From Owenia fusiformis (taxonomy: Eukaryota > Annelida > Polychaeta > Sabellida > Oweniidae): DNA of 64,000 bases. Below the pieces are notes generated by a model. It did not search any database, was not told where the DNA came from, and was given only the letters and a program-made list of their open reading frames with translations. This document shows, in pieces, positions 24,118-36,600 of this stretch (the stretch's first letter is position 1; each line of letters starts with the position of its first letter). The position numbers and the translations under genes were made by a program. The stretch spans positions 22,241,754-22,305,753 of the forward strand of contig CAIIXF020000011.1 in assembly GCA_903813345.2 (NCBI GenBank). Direction: 5' to 3'.

Positions 24118-26267
24118 TCAATGGAGGTTGGGGTGAATGGAAATGGTCGGGAAAATGTTCAAAATCTTGTGGAGGAGGATTTGAAGATGGCGAGAGGTTT
24201 TGTGATAACCCAGCTCCTCAATATGGTGGGAAGGATTGCATTGGGGAGAAGACAGCGTCAAGACCGTGTAATGAACAGGGTTGCCCAGGTGAATAATAAA
24301 TCAAAACAAAGTTGTGACCAAGTTTTGGTTTGCCAGGTCATTCTCTGATCTACCACTTGAGTGTGGAGTTCGGAAAAGTCAAGACAACGCGTCAAGACAC
24401 AGGGTTTCGCGATACTATTACCTTAACAACTTAGATTTGTTACATTTACTCTTTTTTGACCCTTTTCTTTCCATTCCTATTTCATATATCTCGTCAATGA
24501 CTTGCCCTTTGCTAGTATCATACAGCAGTCAGACTAGATTAGTCCGGAGATTAATTTATCAGACCATTCCAAGAAAATCCGTTGGAGATGATTTAATCAA
24601 TGCTGTTTCAATGCAAATGAACATGTTTACACAAATGTTACTTGCAATAAGTGTTACCTTGTAACATGAACGATATTTTGAATTACCACCCAAAAATCCT
24701 AATATTTTCAATACTGCAAAGGAGTTTGGATCTGAAGATAATAAAGAGCGCATGAAGCCACGTTACTTCTCTTTTTAAAAACGATATTGGCAAAATAATC
24801 ATTACTTTTGCACATGGACCAAAGCTGGATAGAGACCAAGTTTTAGACATTGTCAAAATCACCGCACGTGGCCAGGTGCTATTTGAAGAAGATGTGGCAG
24901 GTGTGGCATAGGCAGTTAAGTGTTCATTCTTATACTCTTGCAAGATTACATCTCATAAAAAGTTCTCCTCATACCACTCCACACGGCCATCATTTCTTTG
25001 CACACATAGATATAGCCCTGCCATCTCTCCATGTCAGGAATTGCTCGTTGAGTCATCTGTGGGTTCTGGGGGGGGGGGGGGGCAGTAGTTCACGTTGGTG
25101 ATTTTTCTCGAAGTGTTGCAATGTCTGGTGGAGGGGAGGAGATGAACAGTTTGAGATAGCCCCAAAGGAAAGGCCACTAGTCAGGTCAGGAGATCTTCCA
25201 ATAGCACCAGGCCCATGCATTCACCTTTGCGATGTCTAAAACTCGGCCCCTATTGTGCAAGAGGAATGATTATTCAGCAAACCATGACGTGTTTTTATAC
25301 ATAGTGTACGTTTTCAGTGGACGGAGGATTCAGCAACTGGGTGTACGGTGTCTGCTCTGTACCATGTGGTGATGGCCAACAACAAGGAACACGGAAATGT
25401 AACGATCCAACACCTGTAAATGGAGGTAAAGATTGTGAAGGACCAAGGACTACTTCAAGACCGTGTAAAGAAAGCGAATGTCCAAGTAAGTTCGTATAAT
25501 AACCTCTAAGGAGAAGAAATGTTACTAGATCACGGGGCTAGCTCGACGGCATGTTCAGGAGCTCAACGTAGATCCTCGAATGCTCACTGTATGTCGAGGT
25601 CCGGTTATTAACGCGATCAAGCTACAGCTAGTTACAAGCGAACAAGGAGTCTGATTTACCTTAAATCTGATTTCCAAATTGCTTTACCTTAAATTACACC
25701 GTGCTGTTCTCCTTTAGTTGATGGGGCATGGGGTTCGTTGAAGTGGTCAGGAAAATGTTCCGTGACTTGTGGGAAAGGAGTTGAAACAGGAACGAGAGTT
25801 TGTGATAACCCTGCTCCCCAATATGGCGGAAAAGACTGTCCTGGAGATGGAAGCGAGTCCAGAGAATGTGAAGAACCTGATTGTCCAGGTAAATAGAAGC
25901 GCTTATTTTAACCTGTTTTATCTAAAATGTCACTTTTTATTTACGTCATGTAATTCCGTTTATCATTTCTGAAATCTTGCAAGATCCCTTTAGGGGGGGG
26001 GGTCAGTCTACAATATAGTTTATAAATACGATAATAATAGTTGTTGCTATGTTTTCTATGTTCTCTTTGACACGTGTACAGTCGATGGCGCTTGGGGAGA
26101 ATGGGAGTTAGTTGGTAAGTGTGACGCAACATGTGGGCCTGGATTTCAAACAAAACGTAGGTACTGCAATAATCCAGCACCAAAACATGGTGGCAGAAAA
26201 TGCGGCAATAAAGGCAATCAGATGGAAGAGGATGAACGAGAAAGATGCAATCTTGGCAAATGTACAT
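24118..26267 (+). CDS. Four thrombospondin type-1 repeat exons
   Basis: Four exons each encode one TSP1 module and are phase 1 at both ends: 24118-24288, 25318-25485, 25718-25888 and 26082-26267. Each has the family pattern: W-x-x-W-x-x-x-G-x-C, then a second Cys pair (CSKSCGGG, CSVPCGDG, CSVTCGKG, CDATCGPG), an Arg-x-Cys core, CDNPAPQYGGKDC-type central motifs and a terminal C-x(3-4)-C. Such modules bind glycosaminoglycans and matrix proteins outside the cell. No start codon or signal peptide lies before the first module, and the first acceptor needs a phase-1 donor upstream; the only fitting coding exon is the galaxin exon ending 23743, giving a V-N-G-G-W junction like the others. The last exon ends phase 1 and can join 26536. 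I therefore treat these as the middle of one multidomain gene. Confidence 0.9.
24289..25317. other. Long intron between TSP1 modules 1 and 2
   Basis: About 1 kb without exon signals; it contains a 15-base poly-G tract at 25068-25082. Open frames at 24314-24664 and 24850-25101 have no domain and are not supported. Confidence 0.6.
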
Positions 26268-26447
26268 GTAAGTAACTGCATAACCGAGTAGCAGCAATGA
26301 AGGTTGTCCATTGATCTTACGCTTTCCTTTTCTGGTCGATAAAAAATGGAAGTGTACTCCTCTGCAATTTGAAACAGCCGCAGGAAAAGAACCTGACTAA
26401 AATTCATGGTTCGTTTAGGGATTCTTTACTTGCCTTAGTTTCTGATA

Positions 26448-29400
26448 ATGACCCCCAGTTCTTTATGTTATGGACGACTCATCGTGACTGTTTCACTTGT
26501 ATGCATCATCTCAACTCATTCGAATACCGTTCCAGTGAACGACATTGATGGGGAAGGAGGTGACGACCTCCTAGCAAACGAATGGAACTTTGGTATTGGA
26601 TACGATCAAGATGCACCCGTTCTTGATGGTGATCGGAAAGCACCACTAGAAACAGCACAAAATGATGGGCATTTCAACAATTACGGTAATTTGACGAAAT
26701 ACGATAATTTGCTTAGACAATTCATGGACCTCTAAGCCTATCCATGGACTGGTCCATGGACAATTCATGGCTTTTTATTTTAAATTCATGATTATAGATA
26801 TTTGAGATTTCACATTGAGTAAGAATTCAAAGAAAGATTTGTCATTCTCCGATGATGTAATCACGTCTATAGCAAAGCACTGATGGACTTGAATAAAACA
26901 ATGCAGACCTTTATTCCAGCTAACGTGTTTGGCGACCCGCACATATTCCAAAATGTTGGACCCGATCAGATCCCAATATGCTATGACGTCAATGGAAAGG
27001 TCGAACAAATATTTGAGTTCCTCACCGAGTCTTATACAGGTAGGCGGTCTATAATACGAGAATTCGCACTTTGATACTCAATTAACATTCAGAGTCTTAG
27101 TTGACGTAACATAATTTCAAATTGGCTTATGTAGACCTTTTGAACCACCCATCCTCCAATTCATTTGTCAGTACATCTTGGAACCATCCTCTAATTTATT
27201 CCTCTAAACCTTTGTTGATTCTACAAATAAGTTATTCAAAAATCAGCATTTTAGAGTTCTTATAAGTGGAATTTGTAAATAACCTTTACACCATTAAAAT
27301 GTAGAGTTTCATTCATGTTTTCATTTAGTTTTGTTATGATATTAGAATATACCACAAGCTCATCAATTATTTTGTGCGGTTTTATTGCGATGCGAGTTAT
27401 ACAAATTATACTGACTTTTATACCACTTATGCAAACAATATGTTTAACAATATCAAATTCAATTAGTTCGTTGATAAATACTTTATATTACTTCAATAAT
27501 GAATTTTTGTTCTTCTTCTATCCTGATGCTATATTCATTCTCCGCAAAATAATTATTATCAAAACTTACTTCTCGCCCCAGTGACCTTGACACTTGAACT
27601 CATATATAGCTACACTATTCAATTTTCTACTCACACCAACTCCATTTTTGATTCAGTCTGTCCAATATGAATATGCTTCCATTTTAAGTTTTTAAGGTAA
27701 TTAGTGAGCCATCTTGAAGACAATTACTAAAATGATGAAAGTAATCCACCTCCTATGTGGTGTCACCTTTTTTTCTCCATATATGGATCTATTATGCCCC
27801 ATTCTACACAAAGCCCAATATCAATGTGGGATACATATAATTTTACATTATTTGATTGTTTGTAACTTGAATGGTTGTTATTTGAAGTTAGAACAAAAGC
27901 AGGATGGCAAAAATGTTTGCAAAAATCACAGAACTCAAAAAGACATTCGTTCAGTTTTGATAGACTTTCTGTATCATTTCATAATTCTATTTCACAGGGT
28001 TACAACTCCGAGCACAGTTTCTGCCAGGTCCCGACGAGGACTTTGTTAAATATGTTGGTAGAATTGGGATAAAGATATTTGACTACACTCTGGAGTTTAA
28101 CATTAATGAAGTAATTCTGAATGGGGAAGAACACATCACGTGGTCAAAGAAAGATAAACGACTCATCGAGTTGCCAGGTAAGAAGAATAAATCAGTTAAA
28201 AAAATATGCCATGCTATACAAGGGACGATAAATAAGTGATGGACGCATTTTTACACAGATGCTTCTTATTGATCACGCCTCGTATGTCATTTTAGTGCAT
28301 ATTACGTTCTGTTAAAGGTGCAACAAAGAATAGGAGAAAGCCGAGGGCCTTTTAGAAAAGAAATGTCCGAATTTTGCTATACTTTTGGCTGAGAGTGTCT
28401 TTTGTGTTCTGACTTTCTTTCATTATAATATAACCTTTTACTTTTAAGCTAACTTATCACTCGTTTGGAAAGTCGCGGTGCTGAATGGAGGCTTTCCCCT
28501 TGTCATTCAAATGTACATAGACATACCGAATCTCACATCACAAATAACATCCTTGCCCTTAAAATCATATCAAATCTTTTTTTCGGATATTAAATGTCTT
28601 ATGTGAAAAATTTGCATGCTTTTTAAGATTGTTTGCCACATTTTACTAACTTTAATTTTGTCGTCATTCTAATTTAAGATCACGAGCAAATGTTGCTAGA
28701 GCATGCCTTATGATATGGTTGACGTGATATGATATGGCAGGGGGGTTTGCAGTCAGGGAGTGCGATTGTGGCATATATAAGCCAAAAAAATAAGATTTTT
28801 TTCGAATTTTACAAAAATTGATGCAACTTCTTTCCTTCCTAGAAGCTTCAAATAAAAACCATTTCAAAATCCTTTTCTTCATCTATCCCATGGTTTTATT
28901 TTTTTTACCCATCGCACTCCCCCTGGCTATGCCTATGTATGGTTCATCAGTTAAACTGTCATCTATCCTACGCGGCCTCTACTAATACTATATTCATCTG
29001 CAGGTCCAATAGCCATAACCATAAGGATGAATCCAGTCCGAGCCAAGATATACATAGGAGATTTACTAAACGTTAATGTCAGTCGATGGAATGGTCATTT
29101 AGATTTCAATACGGCCGAGGACAAGCAGTTGGAAAACTCGTTAGGAGGAATAATGGGTAATAATGGGAAATTATGGGAATAATGGGTTATGCGTCGGGAT
29201 ACTCCGGTTGTAATATGTAAAACTTATTAGAGGCTTATTTTGAGTAAAAAATCCAACTTTGTACTGAGGCTGGCGAGAATTAGGGTCATCATAAGGATGT
29301 TCACAAAAGATGTAAAATGTTGGTATTGTTACGTGTTTTCAAGAACAATCTCTTGTTAGCAACTTTGCGTAGCCCAATGCTACTCCAAATACTATGCTCA

Positions 29401-29859
29401 TAAGATGTATGAGATATGTAATTTCTAATGGTTTAAATATATGACTGTGAATGATTTGGAGTCCATTTGAATTCTTGCATCATTTTATCATTCCAAACTT
29501 ACATGTTACTTGATTTTGTAGGTGATGTTTTGAAATCAGTGGAACGTTTGGACATTAACACCACTAGTATAACCAAACACAATACAATGGTATCATCGAA
29601 CATATTAAAATTTAAATCTTTGAATCAACAAGCTACTTTTAATGATGAGATTGAAGAAGATAAAGCTGAGATTGAAACAGTTGGTGAAGAAGGATTTAAA
29701 CAATATGAGGACAGCGGGCGTTTACTTGTAAGTGGACGGTATGTTCCCGTGAGACTACAGAGAAAGGCACCTGGACTGTGTTGGTTTGTGGCATGGGAAA
29801 ATGTCGATAATGGACTTACAGAATTATCAAACTTCACAAAGCAAGATCTCTTTGATTAA
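26448..29859 (+). CDS. ITIH C-terminal-domain protein (3' part of the possible multidomain gene)
   Basis: Exons are 26448 or 26536 to 26685, 26920-27039, 27998-28177, 29004-29156 and 29522-29859, internal junctions all phase 1. If translation starts at the ATG at 26448 it gives 342 residues with a plausible signal peptide (LIVTVSLVCIISTHS). If exon one instead begins at the acceptor TTCCAG at 26535, it joins the last TSP1 exon in frame. The body matches the inter-alpha-trypsin inhibitor heavy-chain C-terminal domain: NVFGDPHIF, an ICYDVNG segment, a beta-rich region with WNGHLDF and LGGIMG, and the terminal LCWFVAWENVDNGL then LF. In ITIH proteins the D-P-H site is cleaved and the Asp is esterified to chondroitin sulfate. 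No VIT or von Willebrand A domain is present. Only 180 bases separate the last TSP1 exon from 26448, with no polyadenylation signal. Confidence 0.85.
27040..27997. other. Intron within the ITIH-C region
   Basis: AT-rich intron of about 960 bp. Open frames at 27315-27584 and 27714-28049 are hydrophobic or low-complexity and are not supported. Confidence 0.6.
28735..28935. repeat. Possible short foldback repeat in an ITIH-C intron
   Basis: A block with CAGGGAGTGCGAT followed by AAAAAAATAA at the left is roughly inverted at the right (TTATTTTTTTT, ATCGCACTCCCCCTGGC). The ends are imperfect. A similar CTCCCCCTGGCTACGGGCC stretch is at 197-215. Confidence 0.4.
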
Positions 29860-30684
29860 AATGTGCACGAAAAATGATACCAACATTTCCTTGGAATACT
29901 AACAATGGAAAACTTGTGCAGGACGAACTGGGCATCAAGGAAGCCGCGGAAAGACTTTAATTCCACTCTGCTCCAAGATTTGAAGCCGATTAATTGCTGT
30001 GTCCATTCCTATTGTTGGATATATTATGTATTGTTGTTAATATAGCCAATTATATTGTATAGTTTGTGGATAAAATAAGACATGCCTGCCCGCTGGATCT
30101 AAAAACGTGTTTGTTCTAGTTGTTCAACACATGCGTGCAAACCATACATATGCTTTCGTACAGTACCTTGATATAGAATATCGTTTTTGTATGTGGGATA
30201 TTAGTATGAATTCAGAATAACGATAACTGTGTTTACCTGGAAAATCATTGTATCCACGAGTAATATGGTTTATATGACTCGAATCATAGCCAAACAAAAT
30301 CAACAGAAAATTACATTTTTGTTTCACTCTCAATGTTTGAAAAGGTCATAAGCATACGAAGGGCCTCTCTATTCATCTAAAGGTCATAGCAAAACCAAAC
30401 AGTATAGTATACATTAATATACATTGGATGATTGGGTATAGAGAAATTAGCGCATTTTGTCTGCTGATACAAAAATTTACATGGAATTGTATACATTCAG
30501 ACGATCATCACAAGATTGTCTTAGAACTAAAATAGTAAGGTCTATATCTTGCGAATCATTAGTCATTAAAACACAGTTCACCAACAGACCAGTCCATATC
30601 GAAATTGTTCTCTCCATCAATGTTCTAATTGCGACCAGCACATTTCGTAGCACACGAACGAATATTTGTTACAAATGACGCTCA
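29860..30684. other. Tail-to-tail intergenic region
   Basis: Lies between the 3' end of the plus-strand ITIH-C gene and the 3' end of the minus-strand hydrolase. No canonical AATAAA was found close behind either stop. No gene seen. Confidence 0.4.
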
Positions 30685-33600
30685 TTAAGTCATGTTCCAT
30701 ACTATTAATACGATGATTGTCATTGCGATGTTTGCTACAGCACCTGAGGCAGAACTTGGCCGAGTGGGACACGCTGGTGGGGGAGGGGGTGTTGGACATT
30801 CGTGCGCCAATGGAGGAGGAGCGTCACTGAATTTCAAGTCTCGAACCCAAGGGTAAGGTCCATCAGCTGGGTCAAGAGACAGCTCCATCCGATCTATACT
30901 CCCATTTGTCGTCGATCTCCAAAACGTTACATTATCAGTGGTCGGAATGTATTCTTCCAAAACACTCAGTTCGAACACATCAGGGTTAGATGGATCGATT
31001 CGTTTTAAAGTCAATTCTAGCCATCCGTACGTCAACATCAGGTCGCCGTCAAAAAGACCATCGATTATGCCAGTGTCGTTTTTTGGGTAAAGCTTGACGG
31101 TGCAGTTGCCGTATGCAAAGTTGCCATAAGTCCCGGTGTATTTCCGAAAGTCTTCATCACTTCTTTTTTGGTTTCGATCATCTGCATCTGGAATTGCTTG
31201 GATTGCCTTTGCTATTGCATAAGCATTTTCATTGGACTTCAGTCCTCGAAGATCTTTGTTTGCAAGTTTTGAGCGAAGCCTTTTCAATTTGTTGATCCCT
31301 ACTTGTTTTAGCATTGTCTCTATACCATAACGAAGTCCGAAATCTTCATTTTGTCCTTCAACCACCGTGGGTATTACATGTACTACTGAATCTGGAAGTT
31401 TGCAGAATTTATCGATGTCCATATATGGGTCACTAACGCCTAATAGCAAGTCCATTATGAACATTCTTATCTCTGGTAAAAAGAGAGCGGGTTGGTTTGA
31501 AGCGATGAAGACGCCTATGTTCATATAAGGCAAGATGGCGTAAGTGGAGGTGTAAATCACTAGACTACCACCGTGTGTCAACATCGGATGCCCTTAACGT
31601 GATAAAAATAAACATTAAAGAAAGAATCACTACTAAACATTATCGTCATCTTTTAAATGGCTTTGAAACATGTTATAATTTGTGCAATATTAGTCCATTA
31701 AAGGTAATAGGCATACCTATAACATATATATACTGTTGGTCAAATATATGGAATGTTTGACATTTCACAGAAGTCAGGACATTGTCTTTACTGTAAGAAA
31801 CATGAAAGATTTATTTGCATGAAGCTTTTAAAGAGTGATTGTTCTAGTGTCCAGTTAAAAATGTATTTCAGGAAACCTTTATTAGTCTGAATAATACGCT
31901 CTTTTACCAGAATATTCTTAAAAATTGAAAAATCCCCGTTCATTAAAATTCGAGATGGCATTGAAAATCAGTAAATCAATGATAAAATGGTAAATATTCC
32001 ATGAGCAACGGTGTAAATCTACACATCTCAATTCAGTTTTCTATGGTTCATTGTAACAAAGAGATTCCATAACTACGACTTAAGTTTATGCTCACCTCGC
32101 CAGAAATCATTACCAATGCCGAGTCCGTATGACAACGAGCCCCTGCTGAAGTTGGACATAGGAGGTACTCGACTCTCACTGAATCCCGTTGTCCTCACCC
32201 AGATTCCCCGTCGTATCTGATGAGTCAATATGGGATCAAGAATACTCTTGTAGCGGTCATTTTCAAAGTCCAATTGAAAATTCATCCATTTTGCCATATC
32301 CTTAGCTGTAGTTGCTACACCACCTGCTCCTGCCGCTGCATTGGCTACACCTCTAAATAGGGAGTGAAACTCATGATTAGGTATACATAAAATTATGTGG
32401 CAAGACATTCTACTGGCCGAAATCTTCCAAATGTCGCAAGACTAAAAACGTGCTCGGATGAGATCCAGCGTATTAGAGAGCGTGATTCCCGTGATATATC
32501 ATGGAGATTCTCGTTTTAAATACAAATACGTGTACCTAATTAATTCCATTGGAAGTGGTCCAATAGTGTCGTTCCTATCGAATAATACATTGACATGAGG
32601 TTGTGCCCATCCGGAGTAATTACTATCAAGACCAAGCCTGATAGTAGATGTGTTGCGCATGCCTAACGGTTCGAAGAATTCATCCCTCAAAAGTTCATCC
32701 CATTCTTTACCAGCGTGCCTTTCCGCTACATAGCTAGCCACGGCGTACATGATGTTATTGTACAAGTAGGAGTTTCTAAACTCAGCATTGGGTCGGAGAA
32801 AACGAAGTCGTCTAAAAAAGAACAATACACGATAGACGAGGGTGTATATCATGTATATGCTCCTCAAGAGGTACTCATTGAATAATGTGCTAAATCTACC
32901 GTTTGAATCTTGATTATGCTATTGATAAATAAGGGTTATGTACTGGGAGGTTTTGGATATGGGGTTTATCCAGAGGGAGATATGCATTTCTACCTGAGGG
33001 ACCGTAGGGACCGAAGGTAGATGTGCATATCTGACGAGGGATGAACCCAATATCCAAACCAACGGTACATAACTGCTTTATCCTATACCAAGTAGAGTTT
33101 TCAGGAGCATATGGCCATTTCAATAGTACACGGTGTAAAAATAAACAAATAGTTCACATGCAAATCATTTTATTGCATTACCGGAAGCGGGAAGATATGC
33201 ACCAAAGCGGGAGATATGGCGGGAGATATGGAGGTTCTGGATATGGAAACCTCAAAATCGGGATACGGGATATATCTCACCAACTTATCTCCCTAAAACT
33301 CTACTTGGCATAGGATAAAGGTTGTTTTTTATGAATCATGAACTATATTATATAACTACTACATGTAGTTGATACAAGTACTAGATACAGTATAAATGAT
33401 ATCTTATAGGGTGTCTCAAAAATGTACCCAAAAGTATGTCAACAGCATAGACAAACCAATCAATATTTTCAGACTTTTTATGTATGGCCTTTTAGTCAAA
33501 ACATGAACGTTTTTTCCCCTATACACAATTTTAATTCAGTTTTGCCTTTTTGATACTTTAACCCGTTACCCTTTGCACCACATAATCAATGTTACCTCAT

Positions 33601-36600
33601 ATTTCGATGATAGTCTCTCTGCATCTTTACTACTACATTGTTCATCACAGTTGATTTTTGCTTTCTGTTTAGATGGTGGTCTTAAGTTGTTCTAGGTCTC
33701 TTAGCTTGGGTTAAGCATAAAAATGGTCCTTCAAATAGCCCAAGAGAAAAAAGTATGGGCCATAAAATCTGGTGAATAGGGAGGCCCTCACAGCGTCTTA
33801 TAATAACACCCTTATACAGAGAGGTCAGACGTTCAAGAAACTGCATTGGTTGGGATTCTAGTGTAGCCTTTGTTGTGTGTATCCATTGGAGACCACTGTG
33901 TTTTCATTTGGATATCATTTGGTCTCCAAGGTAACTCCTGAATCATTTGCCGATGATTACCTGATTCTTTGTGTTTGTTCTGCCATCACCATCCTCAAAC
34001 ATCTTTCTCTGTTGCTCATTTGAAGTGCTCACTCCAAGCAAAAAGACATACATTAGAACAACTTAAGGACAACATCCAAAGAGAAATCCGAAACATTCCA
34101 CCGGAATTATTATCAAATGTGATGAACAATGCAACAGTAAGGATACAGGCTGTCATTGAAATATGTGGTTACATTGATTATGTGGTGTAAAAGGTAAAGG
34201 GTTAAAGTATCAATAAGGCAAGACTGAAATAAAAATGGTGTATTGGAGAGAAAACTTTCATGTTTTGGCTACATGACCATGCAAAACATGTCTGAACATA
34301 TTGATTGGTTTATCTGTGCTGTTTAACTTTTATCTATCGAGCATTTTCTTCAAACTACTTTGGAACAAGGACAAGCCTCCAAAACAATATTTTTGGACGT
34401 AGCCGCCGCTTTTGACCGGGTTCCGCACTCGTTACTCCTCCATAAACTCAAGGCGTATGGTTTTCAAGGTCAAATCCTTAAAATGATCACATCTTATCTT
34501 ACCAACAGGAAAATTGCTGTTCAAATTTCTGGTGAGACCTCCAATTACTCAGAAACTAATTTTATAAACTGCGGTGTCCCACAGGGCTCAATACTAGGGC
34601 CAATACTTTTTCTAATATATATTAATGACCTTCCAGACAATCTGGATGGCCATTGCTACATTTATGCAGATGATACCTCATTACACCATCCTTTTGACCC
34701 AAAACAACCACAACAAATAGAAGCAGTGGTAAAATCCAATCTAATTAAAGTAGAAGAATGGTCTAACACTTGGAAACTTGATTTTAAACCGGAGAAGAGT
34801 TCCGAGATGATTTTTCACTCACCTAGAACAAAAACTGATAATGTGTCAACTTCAAAACTAAACAATATAGAAATCAAAAGAGATACCGAGCACAAACATT
34901 TAGGACTCATTTTTGACCCATGTTTATCCTATGATAAGCATATTGGTGATTTACTAGTCAAAATAAGAAAAATGTTAAACCCATTAAAGAAACTCAAATT
35001 CAAGCTTGGGAGCAAGCACCTAGAAACAATCTTCAAATCATTCATTCTTCCTCACTTTGATTATGGTGCCATTTTATATGGCACAGCTTCTAAATTTCTT
35101 TTGCGAAGACTCGATAGTCTATATTACACAGCGGCACTCTATTGTTCTGGCTGCATCCAAGGGAGCAGTACAGAAAAGGTCCTAAGTCTCCTAAACTGGC
35201 CAACACTTGAATCTAGACGTAGAATACAATCAAATAATTTTATGTTCAAAGTTGCCAATGGTACAAGTCCCTCATATATCACAGACATTTTTGATAAGTA
35301 TAGTAATGTTAGGAATAGAAACTTGAGATACATTGATCCATTCAAAATGCCCATAAGATGCTCTGCTAGATTCTCATCCTCAGCAATACCTTCTGCAATC
35401 TCAAAATGGCTAGAGCTCCCCCCTTCTATTAAAACCAAGAAAACTCTTCATAATTTCAAAAAACACCAACGGCTTTTCCTCCAAAACCCCTCTAAAATTT
35501 TGACCACAAGTCAACTCAATCTTTCTAGACAGCATGAGATAGTGGTGAATAAAGTAAGAGCTGACTTATTTTTTAAAGCTCAATTTTATGCCCATAATTT
35601 TAACTCTGTTGACAGCCCTAATTGTGCTTGTGGCAGCTCTCAAACCTTAAAGCATATTCTTTTCCAGTGCAATCGCTTAACCTTAGTAAGACAGGATCTC
35701 TGGGATAAACTTGCTGAATTAGAACCTTCTCTCAATAATAATCTTCCCCAGTACGATTTTATAACCATTTTGAAAACAGGAAGCCCAAACTTAAGCATAG
35801 ATGTAAACTCTAAAGCCATTTCACTGATACTTGACTTCATTATAGACAATAGCTAATTCCCTCCCTCATGTCTCTCTTTCTGATATCCTGTTGTCCTGTC
35901 ACACCTGCTCCGGTCCGGGACCCTGTCTGCCTGCCACCCCCAGCCTCTCACCATTCCTATATAATGCCCTCTGGCGATTTAGGGATGTTATTGTAATTGT
36001 ATTTAAACTATATCAATGAAATAAATAAATAATAATAATAAAAAAAATCTGTGCTGTTGATATACTTTTGGGTACATTTTTTGAGATACCCTGTATATAA
36101 ATGATAACGATAAAACTATTTTCTCACTGCATGAGTTCAGGCTTTGTCCACTGATCCATTGCTAATAATACATCTTGACCCGAAGTTCCCATTCTGTGAG
36201 CTAATAAGTCTGTGAGGCTAGTTTTATTCGTCCGCCAGAAGTCGCTGAAGTAGATGTCCTCGGGAGTCGGAAGTTCACTCATCATTTTTCGGAAAGGTGT
36301 ACTCCAGGTGTAGCTGTGAAAATTATGGTGTCATTTAAGATTAATGTCCCGAGTAAAACAATTCCGTCGATGGGCCATTTTCTATATACATTAAAATCAA
36401 AATCTCTTGTAATCTCATTAAAACGAGATTTGAATGAGATATCAAAGCAAACCCTCTATTGACAGTACCAAGTTCTCCACACACCGTATACATAAAGGTT
36501 ATTTAATAGGAGGTTTTTGATACAGGGGATATCTGAGGGAAATACAATATATCTACCTGAGGGACCGTAGGGACCGAGGGTTGATATTTAGTATTTAGCA

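Noticed and set aside
26419-26447. Acceptor TTTAG at 26418 as the entry from TSP1 to ITIH-C
   Set aside because: It is in the right phase but meets a stop (TAG at 26436) after five codons; the acceptor at 26535 avoids it.
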